This document shows, one piece after another, positions 44,527 through 53,466 of a DNA stretch of 64,000 nucleotides. Origin of the DNA: Azospirillum oleiclasticum (GTDB taxonomy: Bacteria; Pseudomonadota; Alphaproteobacteria; Azospirillales; Azospirillaceae); NCBI RefSeq assembly GCF_013423485.1, contig NZ_JABFFR010000019.1:141902-205901 (forward strand). The letters run 5' to 3'. Each line of letters begins with the position of its first letter. Within the stretch, counting starts at the first letter, position 1. A program made the position numbers and the translations under genes. The notes under the pieces are model-generated. The model made no database searches. It was not told the origin of the DNA and worked only from the letters and a program-made list of their open reading frames with translations.

Positions 44527-46503
44527 TCAGTGGAGTTCAAGGCGAAGTTCTATCTCCGCCCCAGGAATGTCAATTGGCCCGGCCACGTTCGGCATTACCT
44601 TCTTGATCCTTTTATCGAACTCGACTTGCTTGGCGTAGCCCGGCAAGTCCGGGGCCATGAGGAGCGACTTCATCACTAGGACGCGCTCCTGTTCGCCGTC
44701 GCCGTAGGCGAATTCGTCCCAATCGACGTCCCTGAGCCTGATCTTGACGCGCTCGACCAGCCGGGGGAGCGGCCTGTCCGCGTAGCCGTCGTAGCGCAGC
44801 AGCGTCAGCTTGCCGGAGCCGATGTGGATCTTCAGCACGTCGGCCCCGTCCACCGAACCGTAGAGCTTCTCTGCACAGCCGATGTAGGCGCGAAGCGGCG
44901 CGGGCAGGCGGTCAGCGAGCCGGGCGTCCAAGAGCAGAGAATGGTCGCCGTCAAGATGGCCCAGCCCCAAGGCCGCCGCCTCGCGGCACGCGGCCCCGAC
45001 CGTCTCGGGCCGACCCAGCGAGAAGAGGAGCTCCCGTCCGGCGGTCTCCGCGTCCTTGAGGGAACCGAAGAACGCCTTCACGTCCCGCTGGAGTTCCGGC
45101 GGCAACTCGCCGTATGCCTGCCGCCTGTTGAACAGGTTCAAGGCGAAGTAGACGGTAAGGTCGGCCGTCCGGGCGTCCCGCGCCCGACTGAGGTCGCCCT
45201 CGCCGCCGAACAGCCCCTCGGCCATGCCGAACGCCCGCCGAATGGTCCCGATCCCACCCATGACCGCCTCCGACACCCCCGCCGGAAGTTCCTCTGGCGT
45301 CGGCATTCGGCCCAGGTCGAGCGCGGCCCCCCACAAGGCCGCGAGGACGTCGCGATGCCGTTCCGCCAAGGTGAGCCGCGGCTGACGGGGAACCCGCTCG
45401 GCCTTGGACGGCCGGGGCCGGGGCGGCGGGACGGCGCGGATGAGGGCGGAAACGTCCCTGACCTGACGATGCCTCCGCGCCAGGAACCTCTGCTCCTCGA
45501 TTTTGTCCTTGAAGACGAAGAAGACGCCGGGGGCCGCGGCGATGGCCTCCAGACCGAGCGCCCGCTCCAGAAGCCCCTTGGCCTCGGCCTGGGTGAAGTA
45601 CTTCTGGAACGTGCCGCGGTTGGACACGTACCCGTCCCCGAGGCGCCGGAGGCCGACCACGCTGCCCTTGCCGACCAGCATGACGCCGACGCACAGGCAC
45701 ACGCGCGCCAGCGCATACGCCTTCCTTGCCGTCTCCACCCGCTCCTCGGGCCGCTCGATCACGTTCAGGACGAAGCCGAGGTTGACCACGTCGGCCTCGG
45801 CGATCTCCGCGTCCGGACGCCAATGCGGGTCCCAGCCGCTCGCCTCCACGCCGGCCAACGCGAGGGCGGCGACGTCGTCCCCGCGACCGCACCCGTAGTC
45901 GAAGACGCTGCACCCCTCGATGACGATCCCGGCCCGTACAAGGGCCTGCACGGGCACGGACAGCTTCTGCCGCGCGATGGCGGTCTTGTGGCGCGCGACC
46001 GAAGGCGCCCGTTTTGGATCGTCCAGAGCCGCGACGGCATGGCCGTCAAGGACGATGCCGGCATCCCGCAGCCTGGCCTTCCAAGCCTCGCGCGTGCCGA
46101 TACGGTTCGCATCGTCGAACAGTCCCCTGGCCTCCAGTCGGGCGGTCAGCGCGGCGAACTCGGCGGCACGTGGATGGCCCGCCGGAAGGAGGAGTTCTTT
46201 GCGGTGGAGGATCGGCGGGTTGGCCGACGCCCGGTAGTCGCGGCGGGCGACCCGTCCCTCGGCGTCCACCAAACGCGACTCCAGCAGGGCCGGGAACGGC
46301 ACGTCATCGAAGGACTCGTACTCCAGCAGGGACACCCGCCCGCCGTCATCGACGCGGACGACATTCCACGCGTCCCATCCCGCCGCTCGTGCCGCGGCGG
46401 ACACCGCCTCCCGCGCGATCCCGGGAAGCGCATCTAGGGTGGTCCGGTACAGGTACACCGACCGACCGACACGCTTCCCCGGAAGCCCGCCACCCTCCGC
46501 CAT
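44527..46503 (-). CDS. DNA phosphorothioation-associated putative methyltransferase
   Basis: 658 aa from ATG 46503, which has GGAGGG 5 nt upstream. A SAM-binding motif (FDYGCGRGDD, residues 201-210) and a following acidic strand (ASGWDPH) identify a class I methyltransferase. The N-terminal part (VGRSVYLYRTTLDALP; PILHRKELLLPAGHP) matches the family found beside dnd/ssp loci (TIGR04096 type). Such proteins are inferred to modify DNA or a partner, but the target is not known to me. It is last in the operon, 112 nt after sspH, where an ATAATG-like -10 element suggests it may also have its own promoter. The C-terminal half is of unknown fold. Confidence 0.75.
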   Translation of the reverse strand: MAEGGGLPGKRVGRSVYLYRTTLDALPGIAREAVSAAARAAGWDAWNVVRVDDGGRVSLLEYESFDDVPFPALLESRLVDAEGRVARRDYRASANPPILHRKELLLPAGHPRAAEFAALTARLEARGLFDDANRIGTREAWKARLRDAGIVLDGHAVAALDDPKRAPSVARHKTAIARQKLSVPVQALVRAGIVIEGCSVFDYGCGRGDDVAALALAGVEASGWDPHWRPDAEIAEADVVNLGFVLNVIERPEERVETARKAYALARVCLCVGVMLVGKGSVVGLRRLGDGYVSNRGTFQKYFTQAEAKGLLERALGLEAIAAAPGVFFVFKDKIEEQRFLARRHRQVRDVSALIRAVPPPRPRPSKAERVPRQPRLTLAERHRDVLAALWGAALDLGRMPTPEELPAGVSEAVMGGIGTIRRAFGMAEGLFGGEGDLSRARDARTADLTVYFALNLFNRRQAYGELPPELQRDVKAFFGSLKDAETAGRELLFSLGRPETVGAACREAAALGLGHLDGDHSLLLDARLADRLPAPLRAYIGCAEKLYGSVDGADVLKIHIGSGKLTLLRYDGYADRPLPRLVERVKIRLRDVDWDEFAYGDGEQERVLVMKSLLMAPDLPGYAKQVEFDKRIKKVMPNVAGPIDIPGAEIELRLELH

Positions 46504-46615
46504 ACACGTCCCTCCGGAACACCGACCACCCGCCGTCCGGCGCATTATGCCACGGCTTGCGGGCGGACGTGACCCGGCGGACGCCAACCGGGACGCCCAT
46601 GGGGAGGTAGGGCCT

Positions 46616-49600
46616 TCAGCCCTGCTCCCAATCCCGGACGATGGCGTCGGCGAGGGTATAGGCCCCTTCCTCGTCCAGGAACGGCACCTGCGCAAGGATG
46701 ACGCCGCCCTCGCCCGACAGCTTCGCCGCGAGGTGGCCCTGCCCGAGCAGTCGTTCGGCCCCGGACTCGTCAAGGACAAGCTCGGAGTTCCGCCGGTCCG
46801 ACACCTTGAGGACCAAGCGGTTGGTCAGGTTCGCCCGGAGCTGCATCGGCAACGCGTCCTTATCCGGCCTCTGGGTGATGAACACGAGGTGGATGCCTGC
46901 GGCCCGGGCCTTCACGCCCAGCCTGTTGACGCTGGTGCTGACGGCGGAGCGGTAGTCGTCCATCAGCATCCAGTCGGCCAGTTCGTCGTGGAACACGAAG
47001 ACGACCGGGAGCTGCTGGTCCGGCGGCACCATCTTATTGTAGCGGGCGATCTTGTTGGCGCCGACCCCGGCGAACATTTGGTATCGCCGCTCCATCTCCT
47101 CCACGAGCGCGCCGAGAGCCTCGACCGCCTTCTCCTGCGTCGTCAGCAGTCCGCCGTGCAGATGGGGCATCCGCTTGAGCCACGCGAAATCGACGCCCGC
47201 CTTGGGGTCGATCATGACGACCTTGGCCGCCTTCGGCGAGTTGGTCGCACACACGTCCAGGAGCAGGTTCTGGACGAGGACGCCCTTGCCGCTGCCCGTC
47301 TCCCCCGCGATGAGCGTGTGCGGCCCGTGCTGCTGCTGGCCGCCGAACGCCTCGCCGAGATTCAGGTACAGCATCTCGCCGTTTGCTTCCTGGGCGCCGA
47401 GGAGGAGGCTCATGCACGCCTCCGGCGCCCCGGCGGGCAGGGAGCGCCGCCGCCACATCTCGCGCAGGCCGAGCACGGTGCGCTTGGGACGGCTGACCAT
47501 CACCACGACCTCGCCCGGCGCCTGAAGGACGTTGATGACTTCGATGGCGTGTGTGGTGAGGAGCTCGCCCTGACGCCGCTCGACCTTCTGGGCGGTCAGC
47601 ACGTCTGAGCCTTTGAAGCGGACGAGGGCGGCGTTCGGCGTCAGTCGTGAACCGACCATTTCCGAGCTCATGCCATAGCTGAACAGCGCATTGCGGAGCC
47701 GGGACACCACGTCCGCCAGCCATGCCGTGTCCTCCGGCGCGTCCGCCGCCGCGGCTCCGGACGCGAGCCACGCCGCCACCTCGGGCGGAAATGCGGGGGC
47801 TGAAGCGCCCTCAGGTTCCACCACTGCCGCGGGGGCCGGGGGCAGGGACGCCGCGTCGGCAGGCGTCGGCATGTCGTCGGCGACGCCCTTCGGCGCATCC
47901 GCGATGGTCCCGTCCTGCGCGCGGGCTTCCGCCCTGCGGACCGCAGCCTCCGGGACATAGGCCAGGGCCTCGCGCCAGTCCGCGCCGCCCAGGCCGGAAG
48001 ACGGCCCGTCCACGAGGGCGTCGAGCAGCCCGCGCGTCTCCGACAGGCTGAATATGCGCTGGCGGCAGTGCCCGCATCCCTTCAGCGGATGCTCGTCGGC
48101 CAGCACGTTGGGATCGTCATGGATGAAGACGTGCGACATCCCGAGCACCTCGACGGGAAGCTCGCCGTCACGGACGCGGCGGGACCATTCCGGCAGGTCC
48201 CACCCGCCGAACCCGTCGCCGTCGAAGGGCTCCATGCCCTCGATCATGAGGTCGCCGATCCGCTGGAGCCACAGGCTGCGGTCGATCCTGTCACGCCTGG
48301 GGTTGAGGGCGCGGCCAAGGCGTTCGACCGTCTCGTAGAGCTGCGTCTCCGACTTGCGGGCCTCCGCGTCCCAGTTCTGGCCGCTGACGAACTTGCTTTC
48401 GGTGACGAGGAGGCGGAGCCGGGGACCGCCGGGGCCGACCATCGGGGCGATGGCGAGCAGGTCGGCGACCTGGCCCTCCTTGCGGCCCAGCCATGTCGAG
48501 TAGTCGTCCAGGAAGAACCATCCGGCGGAGGACGCAGCCTCGCCCAGCACGGACCGGGCCTGCGCCATGCTCAACACGACGCCCATGAGCTCGGACGCAT
48601 GGTGACCGTGGCGGGCCGCCCGCATGACGATCTGGCCGGAGAGGCCGAGCGCCGACTCGTAGAGCGTTTCCGCGATCCGCTCCCGGCGTTCACCCGGCGC
48701 GGCGGGCATGATCACCGCGAGGCGCTCGCCCAGCATGGCCAGGAGCAGCCGCGGGCGGGCGACCGTGGAGACTACGATGTTGCGGCCCGAATCGCGGTCG
48801 TTGATGTGCCGGATGATGCGGATCGACTGGTTCTCCAGCAGCCTGCGATCCGCCATCGCGTCGTAGCTGACGACCCAATCGCCCATCGCGTGGGCCTTCC
48901 GTATGACCTGCCCGATGCCGCCGTCCGCGAAGCTGACCTCGCGCGCCGGAAGCCAGTGCGCGCGGTCTGGCCGTTCCTGGACGACGTCGTGGAGCGCGTC
49001 CAGATAGGCCTGCCCAGCCTCGGGCTGAAGCGGGGCTGCGAGATACGAAACGGCCCGTGTGTCACCGCGCGCGACTGGGCACCGGCGCGACCAGAGTGGG
49101 GGTTCGCAGTCCTTGATCGGCGGAGGCGCGCCGCCCGTGGAGAACGGAGAGGGCATCCACCTCACCTTCGCCCCCCGCGCCACAACGTCCTGAAGAAGGA
49201 CAAGGTCGGCGGCGCGGTTCGCGTCCCCGGAGAAGCTGTCGGCGTCGGCGAACCCGACCCTTAGGCGCGACATGAAGGAACGGGCCGCCTCGCTCGACAG
49301 GCTTGAGCCGCCGTCGTCTCCGACCGCCGAATTCTGCTGCTCGTATATGCGCCGGGTGCGGGCCGCGTCGTCGTGGCTCAACAGGAGGTCGCAGCGGAGA
49401 TCGCTTTCGCGTTCGACCTTCGAGGACAGTTCGTCGGCCAGGGTGGATGGCAAATCCTTGGAGTCGGCGTTGTAGAGGACGACCGAGAAGTTCGCCCGCT
49501 GGTGCGGTAGGAGGTCGAGATACTCCTCGCAGATCCGGGCGAACTGCTTCGCGGCGGCGGCGGCCTCGGTGTCGAGCGCCTCCTCCTCCTCCTGCTCTCC

Positions 49601-51901
49601 TGTCCCGTTCCCCGCCCGCTTCGTCGGCGGCTCCATCAAAGTGTAGTCCCCGAGCGTGGTCGTGGCCGTCAGCAGGCCCGCACCCTCGCCGACGCCGTCG
49701 ATGCACGCCGCCGGCCAGTAAGGGGAGGACAGTGTGCGGCAAGCCTGCCGAAAGAAGAGCTCCGCCCCCTCGACGTCTTCCAAGTCGCTGGTCACCACCT
49801 TCCCTGCAATCACGGCGGCCTGCCGCACCTTGGCGGCGGCCTCGGCCATGCGCAGGGGATGCCACGGCGCGACGAGCGCCGCTCGACCTCCCGTCATCAC
49901 GTAGGCGACGCCGATCGACAGGATGGGCTTCCAGAGCCGTTCCCGGCACAGGTCGCGCTCCGCCTCCTCCCGCAGCACGCGGAGCAGGCGTCCGTAGGCC
50001 TCGGCCTGGATGAGGAAGGCGGGGGAGGCGAGGCCGGCGCCGTCTGGCGCCGTCCATGCGCCGACCGCCTCGCTGTACGCTTTGTTGAACGCGTTGAACG
50101 CCTCCCTGATGTGGGCGACCTGTGACGGCCTCAGGACCCCACCTTCCATGGCTGCCAGTTCACGGAGGAAGTCGGCGCCGAGGTCGGACAGGTCGCCCCC
50201 GGGGCGGTGCAGCCTCCCTTCCGATCCCTCGGCCGCGTCCCGGATCGTCGTGGCGTCGTCAAGCCTGATCCGCTGGATCTCGCCCTTGGCGGAGATCGGC
50301 TCGCGCGCGATCCGGGCCCCGGACAGCTTCACGCCGCCCCCCGAGCCGATCGCGGCGAGGTCGTCCGCCAACGCCAAAGCCAAGCACTGCGGGGGAAGCG
50401 ACCAGACGAACTGCACGGCGGGGGCCTTCCGGCGGGCCGCTGCGTCGTCGAGCGAGGCCCTGGGCATCAGGAACGCCTCGAACTTGAACTGGTACGTCGT
50501 CTTGGCGGTCGTCTCCCTCTCGCCGAGGCATTCCGCCGGGTGCGTCGTCATGCGGCCCAGCCGGAATTCGACAGCACGCCCGAACGTCTGGGCAATCCCG
50601 CGGTACCGGAGCTTGAAGTACGCGTTGAGGCGCGCGTTGTGGGCCTCCCAAAAGCTCTTCTTCTCTGCGTTTTTCAGTTCGACCAGGATGACTGGGTCGT
50701 CCGGCAGCCGGTCTGCGCGCTCCACGAGGCGGTGAATCGTGGAGACGACGCCCTCCAGGAAGTCGGAATACGTCTCGGGGTTGCTGAAGACGAGCTTCTC
50801 CCATTTGACCGACAGGCCGCGGTTACGGGCGATCTCCTCGCGCCGGGCATGGAAGAACTCGGCCACCTCGGGGGGGACCTCGCGCATGCTCGCCTTGACC
50901 GCCTTGAGCATGCGGCGCTCGTCATCGTCCAACAGGCCGGGATGCTCGTCGTCGAAATGTTGGACGGTCTCCTGCCCGAGGGTCTTGGGCGCCGCCTTCT
51001 CCATTCCCTCGAAGACCACCGCCAGCTTGGCCCACTCGAACTCGCACAGGTCGGCCTGCGACATCCGCCAGCCTTCGGCGCTGACGGTCCGGTCGTCGAG
51101 GAACGCGCGGATCGCCGCCGCTTCCTCGGCGCCGATCTGCCCCTCTTCTTTCGCCTTCGCCAGGTTACCCTCCAGCGCCTCCAGGTCCAGCGGGTCTCCC
51201 TTTTCCGTCTCCTTGCGGAGCAACGGCTGCAACGCCTTCGTTGCCTTCCGGAACAGCTGCGACCATTCCTGTGGCGTCACGGCGCTGCGGCCATTGAAAC
51301 CGCCCGAACAGCGCGGGATGCGCAGGGCGGGGAGCGCGCGGTCGAGGGCGTCCTCGACCGAGGCCGCCTTGCCGGACGAAACCAGAGCGGCGACGCGCCC
51401 CACGAAGTCGGCGAAGGATTCGAGGGTTCGAGCGACGCCGGACAGCTCCAGCCCCTTGAGCGCGGCGGTCATGCGGGCGCGGTCGCCTTCGCCCAGAGTC
51501 CCCAGGCCGGACGCCTTCACCCACAGGTCGACCACGCCCCGGATCGTCCCCGAATCGATCCGGGTCAGCATCTCGGCGCTCTTGCCGACGGTCGTCAGCT
51601 CGTCACTGTCGATCGCGAACAGGATGGCGCGCTTCCCGACGACCGGCTCCTTGTGGCGCAAGTTCACCGCCGCCTGGCCCGACACGAGGTGTCCGTCCAA
51701 GCCGGCGGCAGCCAACGACGTCGGGACGTGGATTTCAAGCTCGCCGAGGCCCGCATGCCCGTTCGCTGCGGCAGCGATGGCGCTGGTGAGATCCCTTCCA
51801 AATCCGACCACACAGAACCGGAGGGCGCCCTCCGGCTCGGTCTCCATCATGTCGGCCAGGTGTTCGGCGGCGACGGCTCCGATCAGCTCGTTCGGGGTCA
51901 T
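46616..51901 (-). CDS. sspH: Phosphorothioation-dependent restriction protein SspH (DptH family), FtsK-like ATPase
   Basis: 1761 aa from ATG 51901. The first about 1450 residues have no fold I can assign; they are followed by an Ala/Pro linker (about residues 1310-1360). The C-terminal domain is an FtsK/HerA-type motor with Walker A GETGSGKG near residue 1530 and Walker B VFVFHDELADW near 1635. It continues with ITQRPDKDALP, a typical FtsK sensor segment. In PT systems the H subunit is the large translocase-like subunit that works with F and G to attack DNA lacking phosphorothioate. It overlaps sspG by 4 nt (ATGA). Confidence 0.75.
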   Translation of the reverse strand: MTPNELIGAVAAEHLADMMETEPEGALRFCVVGFGRDLTSAIAAAANGHAGLGELEIHVPTSLAAAGLDGHLVSGQAAVNLRHKEPVVGKRAILFAIDSDELTTVGKSAEMLTRIDSGTIRGVVDLWVKASGLGTLGEGDRARMTAALKGLELSGVARTLESFADFVGRVAALVSSGKAASVEDALDRALPALRIPRCSGGFNGRSAVTPQEWSQLFRKATKALQPLLRKETEKGDPLDLEALEGNLAKAKEEGQIGAEEAAAIRAFLDDRTVSAEGWRMSQADLCEFEWAKLAVVFEGMEKAAPKTLGQETVQHFDDEHPGLLDDDERRMLKAVKASMREVPPEVAEFFHARREEIARNRGLSVKWEKLVFSNPETYSDFLEGVVSTIHRLVERADRLPDDPVILVELKNAEKKSFWEAHNARLNAYFKLRYRGIAQTFGRAVEFRLGRMTTHPAECLGERETTAKTTYQFKFEAFLMPRASLDDAAARRKAPAVQFVWSLPPQCLALALADDLAAIGSGGGVKLSGARIAREPISAKGEIQRIRLDDATTIRDAAEGSEGRLHRPGGDLSDLGADFLRELAAMEGGVLRPSQVAHIREAFNAFNKAYSEAVGAWTAPDGAGLASPAFLIQAEAYGRLLRVLREEAERDLCRERLWKPILSIGVAYVMTGGRAALVAPWHPLRMAEAAAKVRQAAVIAGKVVTSDLEDVEGAELFFRQACRTLSSPYWPAACIDGVGEGAGLLTATTTLGDYTLMEPPTKRAGNGTGEQEEEEALDTEAAAAAKQFARICEEYLDLLPHQRANFSVVLYNADSKDLPSTLADELSSKVERESDLRCDLLLSHDDAARTRRIYEQQNSAVGDDGGSSLSSEAARSFMSRLRVGFADADSFSGDANRAADLVLLQDVVARGAKVRWMPSPFSTGGAPPPIKDCEPPLWSRRCPVARGDTRAVSYLAAPLQPEAGQAYLDALHDVVQERPDRAHWLPAREVSFADGGIGQVIRKAHAMGDWVVSYDAMADRRLLENQSIRIIRHINDRDSGRNIVVSTVARPRLLLAMLGERLAVIMPAAPGERRERIAETLYESALGLSGQIVMRAARHGHHASELMGVVLSMAQARSVLGEAASSAGWFFLDDYSTWLGRKEGQVADLLAIAPMVGPGGPRLRLLVTESKFVSGQNWDAEARKSETQLYETVERLGRALNPRRDRIDRSLWLQRIGDLMIEGMEPFDGDGFGGWDLPEWSRRVRDGELPVEVLGMSHVFIHDDPNVLADEHPLKGCGHCRQRIFSLSETRGLLDALVDGPSSGLGGADWREALAYVPEAAVRRAEARAQDGTIADAPKGVADDMPTPADAASLPPAPAAVVEPEGASAPAFPPEVAAWLASGAAAADAPEDTAWLADVVSRLRNALFSYGMSSEMVGSRLTPNAALVRFKGSDVLTAQKVERRQGELLTTHAIEVINVLQAPGEVVVMVSRPKRTVLGLREMWRRRSLPAGAPEACMSLLLGAQEANGEMLYLNLGEAFGGQQQHGPHTLIAGETGSGKGVLVQNLLLDVCATNSPKAAKVVMIDPKAGVDFAWLKRMPHLHGGLLTTQEKAVEALGALVEEMERRYQMFAGVGANKIARYNKMVPPDQQLPVVFVFHDELADWMLMDDYRSAVSTSVNRLGVKARAAGIHLVFITQRPDKDALPMQLRANLTNRLVLKVSDRRNSELVLDESGAERLLGQGHLAAKLSGEGGVILAQVPFLDEEGAYTLADAIVRDWEQG

Positions 51902-53466
51902 TGCGGTTCGCCTGCAAAGGGGTTGATGACGTAGGCGCAATCGTCTGAAAGGCGCCGAACGAGCCCGAGCGCGCGCATCCGATGCTCCAGCCGTTCGGCG
52001 TTGTCGCGGAACGCCTGCGCGTCCACAGGAAGGGAGCCGAACGACCGTTCGGCCTCGGTAACGCCGATCACGATCCCGTAGCGGTCGAAAAGCTTCGCAA
52101 GAAAGATGTTGAACTCCTCCTGCCGGGGGACGTTCGCCATGACCAGCGCCTTGATCAGGGGGTCGGACGGCGAGTACCACGTGCCCACGCTCCGGCGAGC
52201 GGTGGCGAGGCCGATGGCTCGGCTCCAGTTCGGCAGCACCTTGGCGAAATGCTGACCATGCCGCTTCCTCGCGGCCTCCTCCATGGCGGACAGGGCGGCG
52301 GCGGGGGTCGCGAACTGCGCGGCGTCGGCCTGGGGCGGATTCCAGTGGAACTCGGCGGCCAGAATCTTCAGAGTCGCCTGTTTGGGGTCGTGTTTGTCCG
52401 CGACGGCGTCCTTCCAGGCCTGCATCCCCCGGACGTCGAGCATCCGACGCTCGATCGCCCTCAGCGGGGCGTTCCGGTTGGAATCGAAGTTGTCCTTCGA
52501 CAGGTCGAGGATCGGGCTGCGCCGGGGCGCGGCGATCTCGAGGACGAGGCGGCCCTCGGACTCGCCCGTGACCGACCGCGCCCGCCCGAGCATGTACAGC
52601 ACCACGGACAGTCCTGTCAGGCGCACCAGCGGATCCACCAGCCCCTGCCCCGGAAGCCCGAGGGAAAGGACGGCGAGCCAGTCGTCGGCGAGCCGGTCGT
52701 AATCGGCAAGGCCGATGCACGGCAAGTATCCGGCCTTGACCGAACTGACCTGCTCGCGCTGCTGCCCGTGCCCGTCGCGCAGGAGAACCTTCACCAGCCT
52801 GTTCCAACGGTTCGTCCCATCGAGCAGCTTGCCCCGGATGGCGTCAGCCACCGCCGCCGCCCGGGTCGATCGGTTCATCATGAGGTACAGGATCTCGCCG
52901 CCGCGCGCGAAGAAGCGGCGGTCGTTGCTGCCCAGCATCTCGCCAACGCCGTCGAGGTCGGCGTAGAGGCAGTCGGGGCCGTAGGGGAATATGAAACGGG
53001 AGGTCCACCGCTTGTTGGTCTGGACTTGGACAGCGGTCTCCTGGAAGAACTCCACGACGCGGCAAAGCTCGCTGAAGTCGTTGAAGCGCTTCTTGAGATA
53101 CCCGAAATCGACCTTGAGGGCATTGTCGCCGACATGTTCGAGCCACCGCTTCCAGCGTTCGCCGTCGGAAACCACCGACTGCTCGACCTGTCGCATGTAC
53201 GGGTTGTTGAAGACGAGGTAACGGACGGCCCGCATCCGCTCCATGTCGTAGACGATGTCCTCATGGCGCTCCGGCCCGTACTCCTCCCGCAGCGCCTTGC
53301 CGAGCGCCATGCGCGAGCGGAAGACATTGAGGAATTCGAGCATGGCCAGCCAGGGCGTCTGGTCGTCATAGAGCCGATGTCCCCAGATGGCCTCCTCCAG
53401 CCAGAGCTTGATGTTGGAGCCGCTCTTGTCGATGTGCGAGCTCGGGAGGGTCGGGGCGTCAGTCAT
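51898..53466 (-). CDS. sspG: Phosphorothioation-dependent restriction protein SspG (DptG family)
   Basis: 522 aa from ATG 53466. No Walker motif or nuclease signature is visible. The chain is soluble, with several aromatic and basic segments (IKLWLEEAIWGHRLYDD; RFIFPYGPDC). Length, position between the F and H genes, and general character fit SspG/DptG, the small unassigned subunit of the restriction module. It overlaps sspF by 8 nt upstream and sspH by 4 nt downstream, so all three are co-translated. Function is inferred mainly from context. Confidence 0.65.
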   Translation of the reverse strand: MTDAPTLPSSHIDKSGSNIKLWLEEAIWGHRLYDDQTPWLAMLEFLNVFRSRMALGKALREEYGPERHEDIVYDMERMRAVRYLVFNNPYMRQVEQSVVSDGERWKRWLEHVGDNALKVDFGYLKKRFNDFSELCRVVEFFQETAVQVQTNKRWTSRFIFPYGPDCLYADLDGVGEMLGSNDRRFFARGGEILYLMMNRSTRAAAVADAIRGKLLDGTNRWNRLVKVLLRDGHGQQREQVSSVKAGYLPCIGLADYDRLADDWLAVLSLGLPGQGLVDPLVRLTGLSVVLYMLGRARSVTGESEGRLVLEIAAPRRSPILDLSKDNFDSNRNAPLRAIERRMLDVRGMQAWKDAVADKHDPKQATLKILAAEFHWNPPQADAAQFATPAAALSAMEEAARKRHGQHFAKVLPNWSRAIGLATARRSVGTWYSPSDPLIKALVMANVPRQEEFNIFLAKLFDRYGIVIGVTEAERSFGSLPVDAQAFRDNAERLEHRMRALGLVRRLSDDCAYVINPFAGEPQ

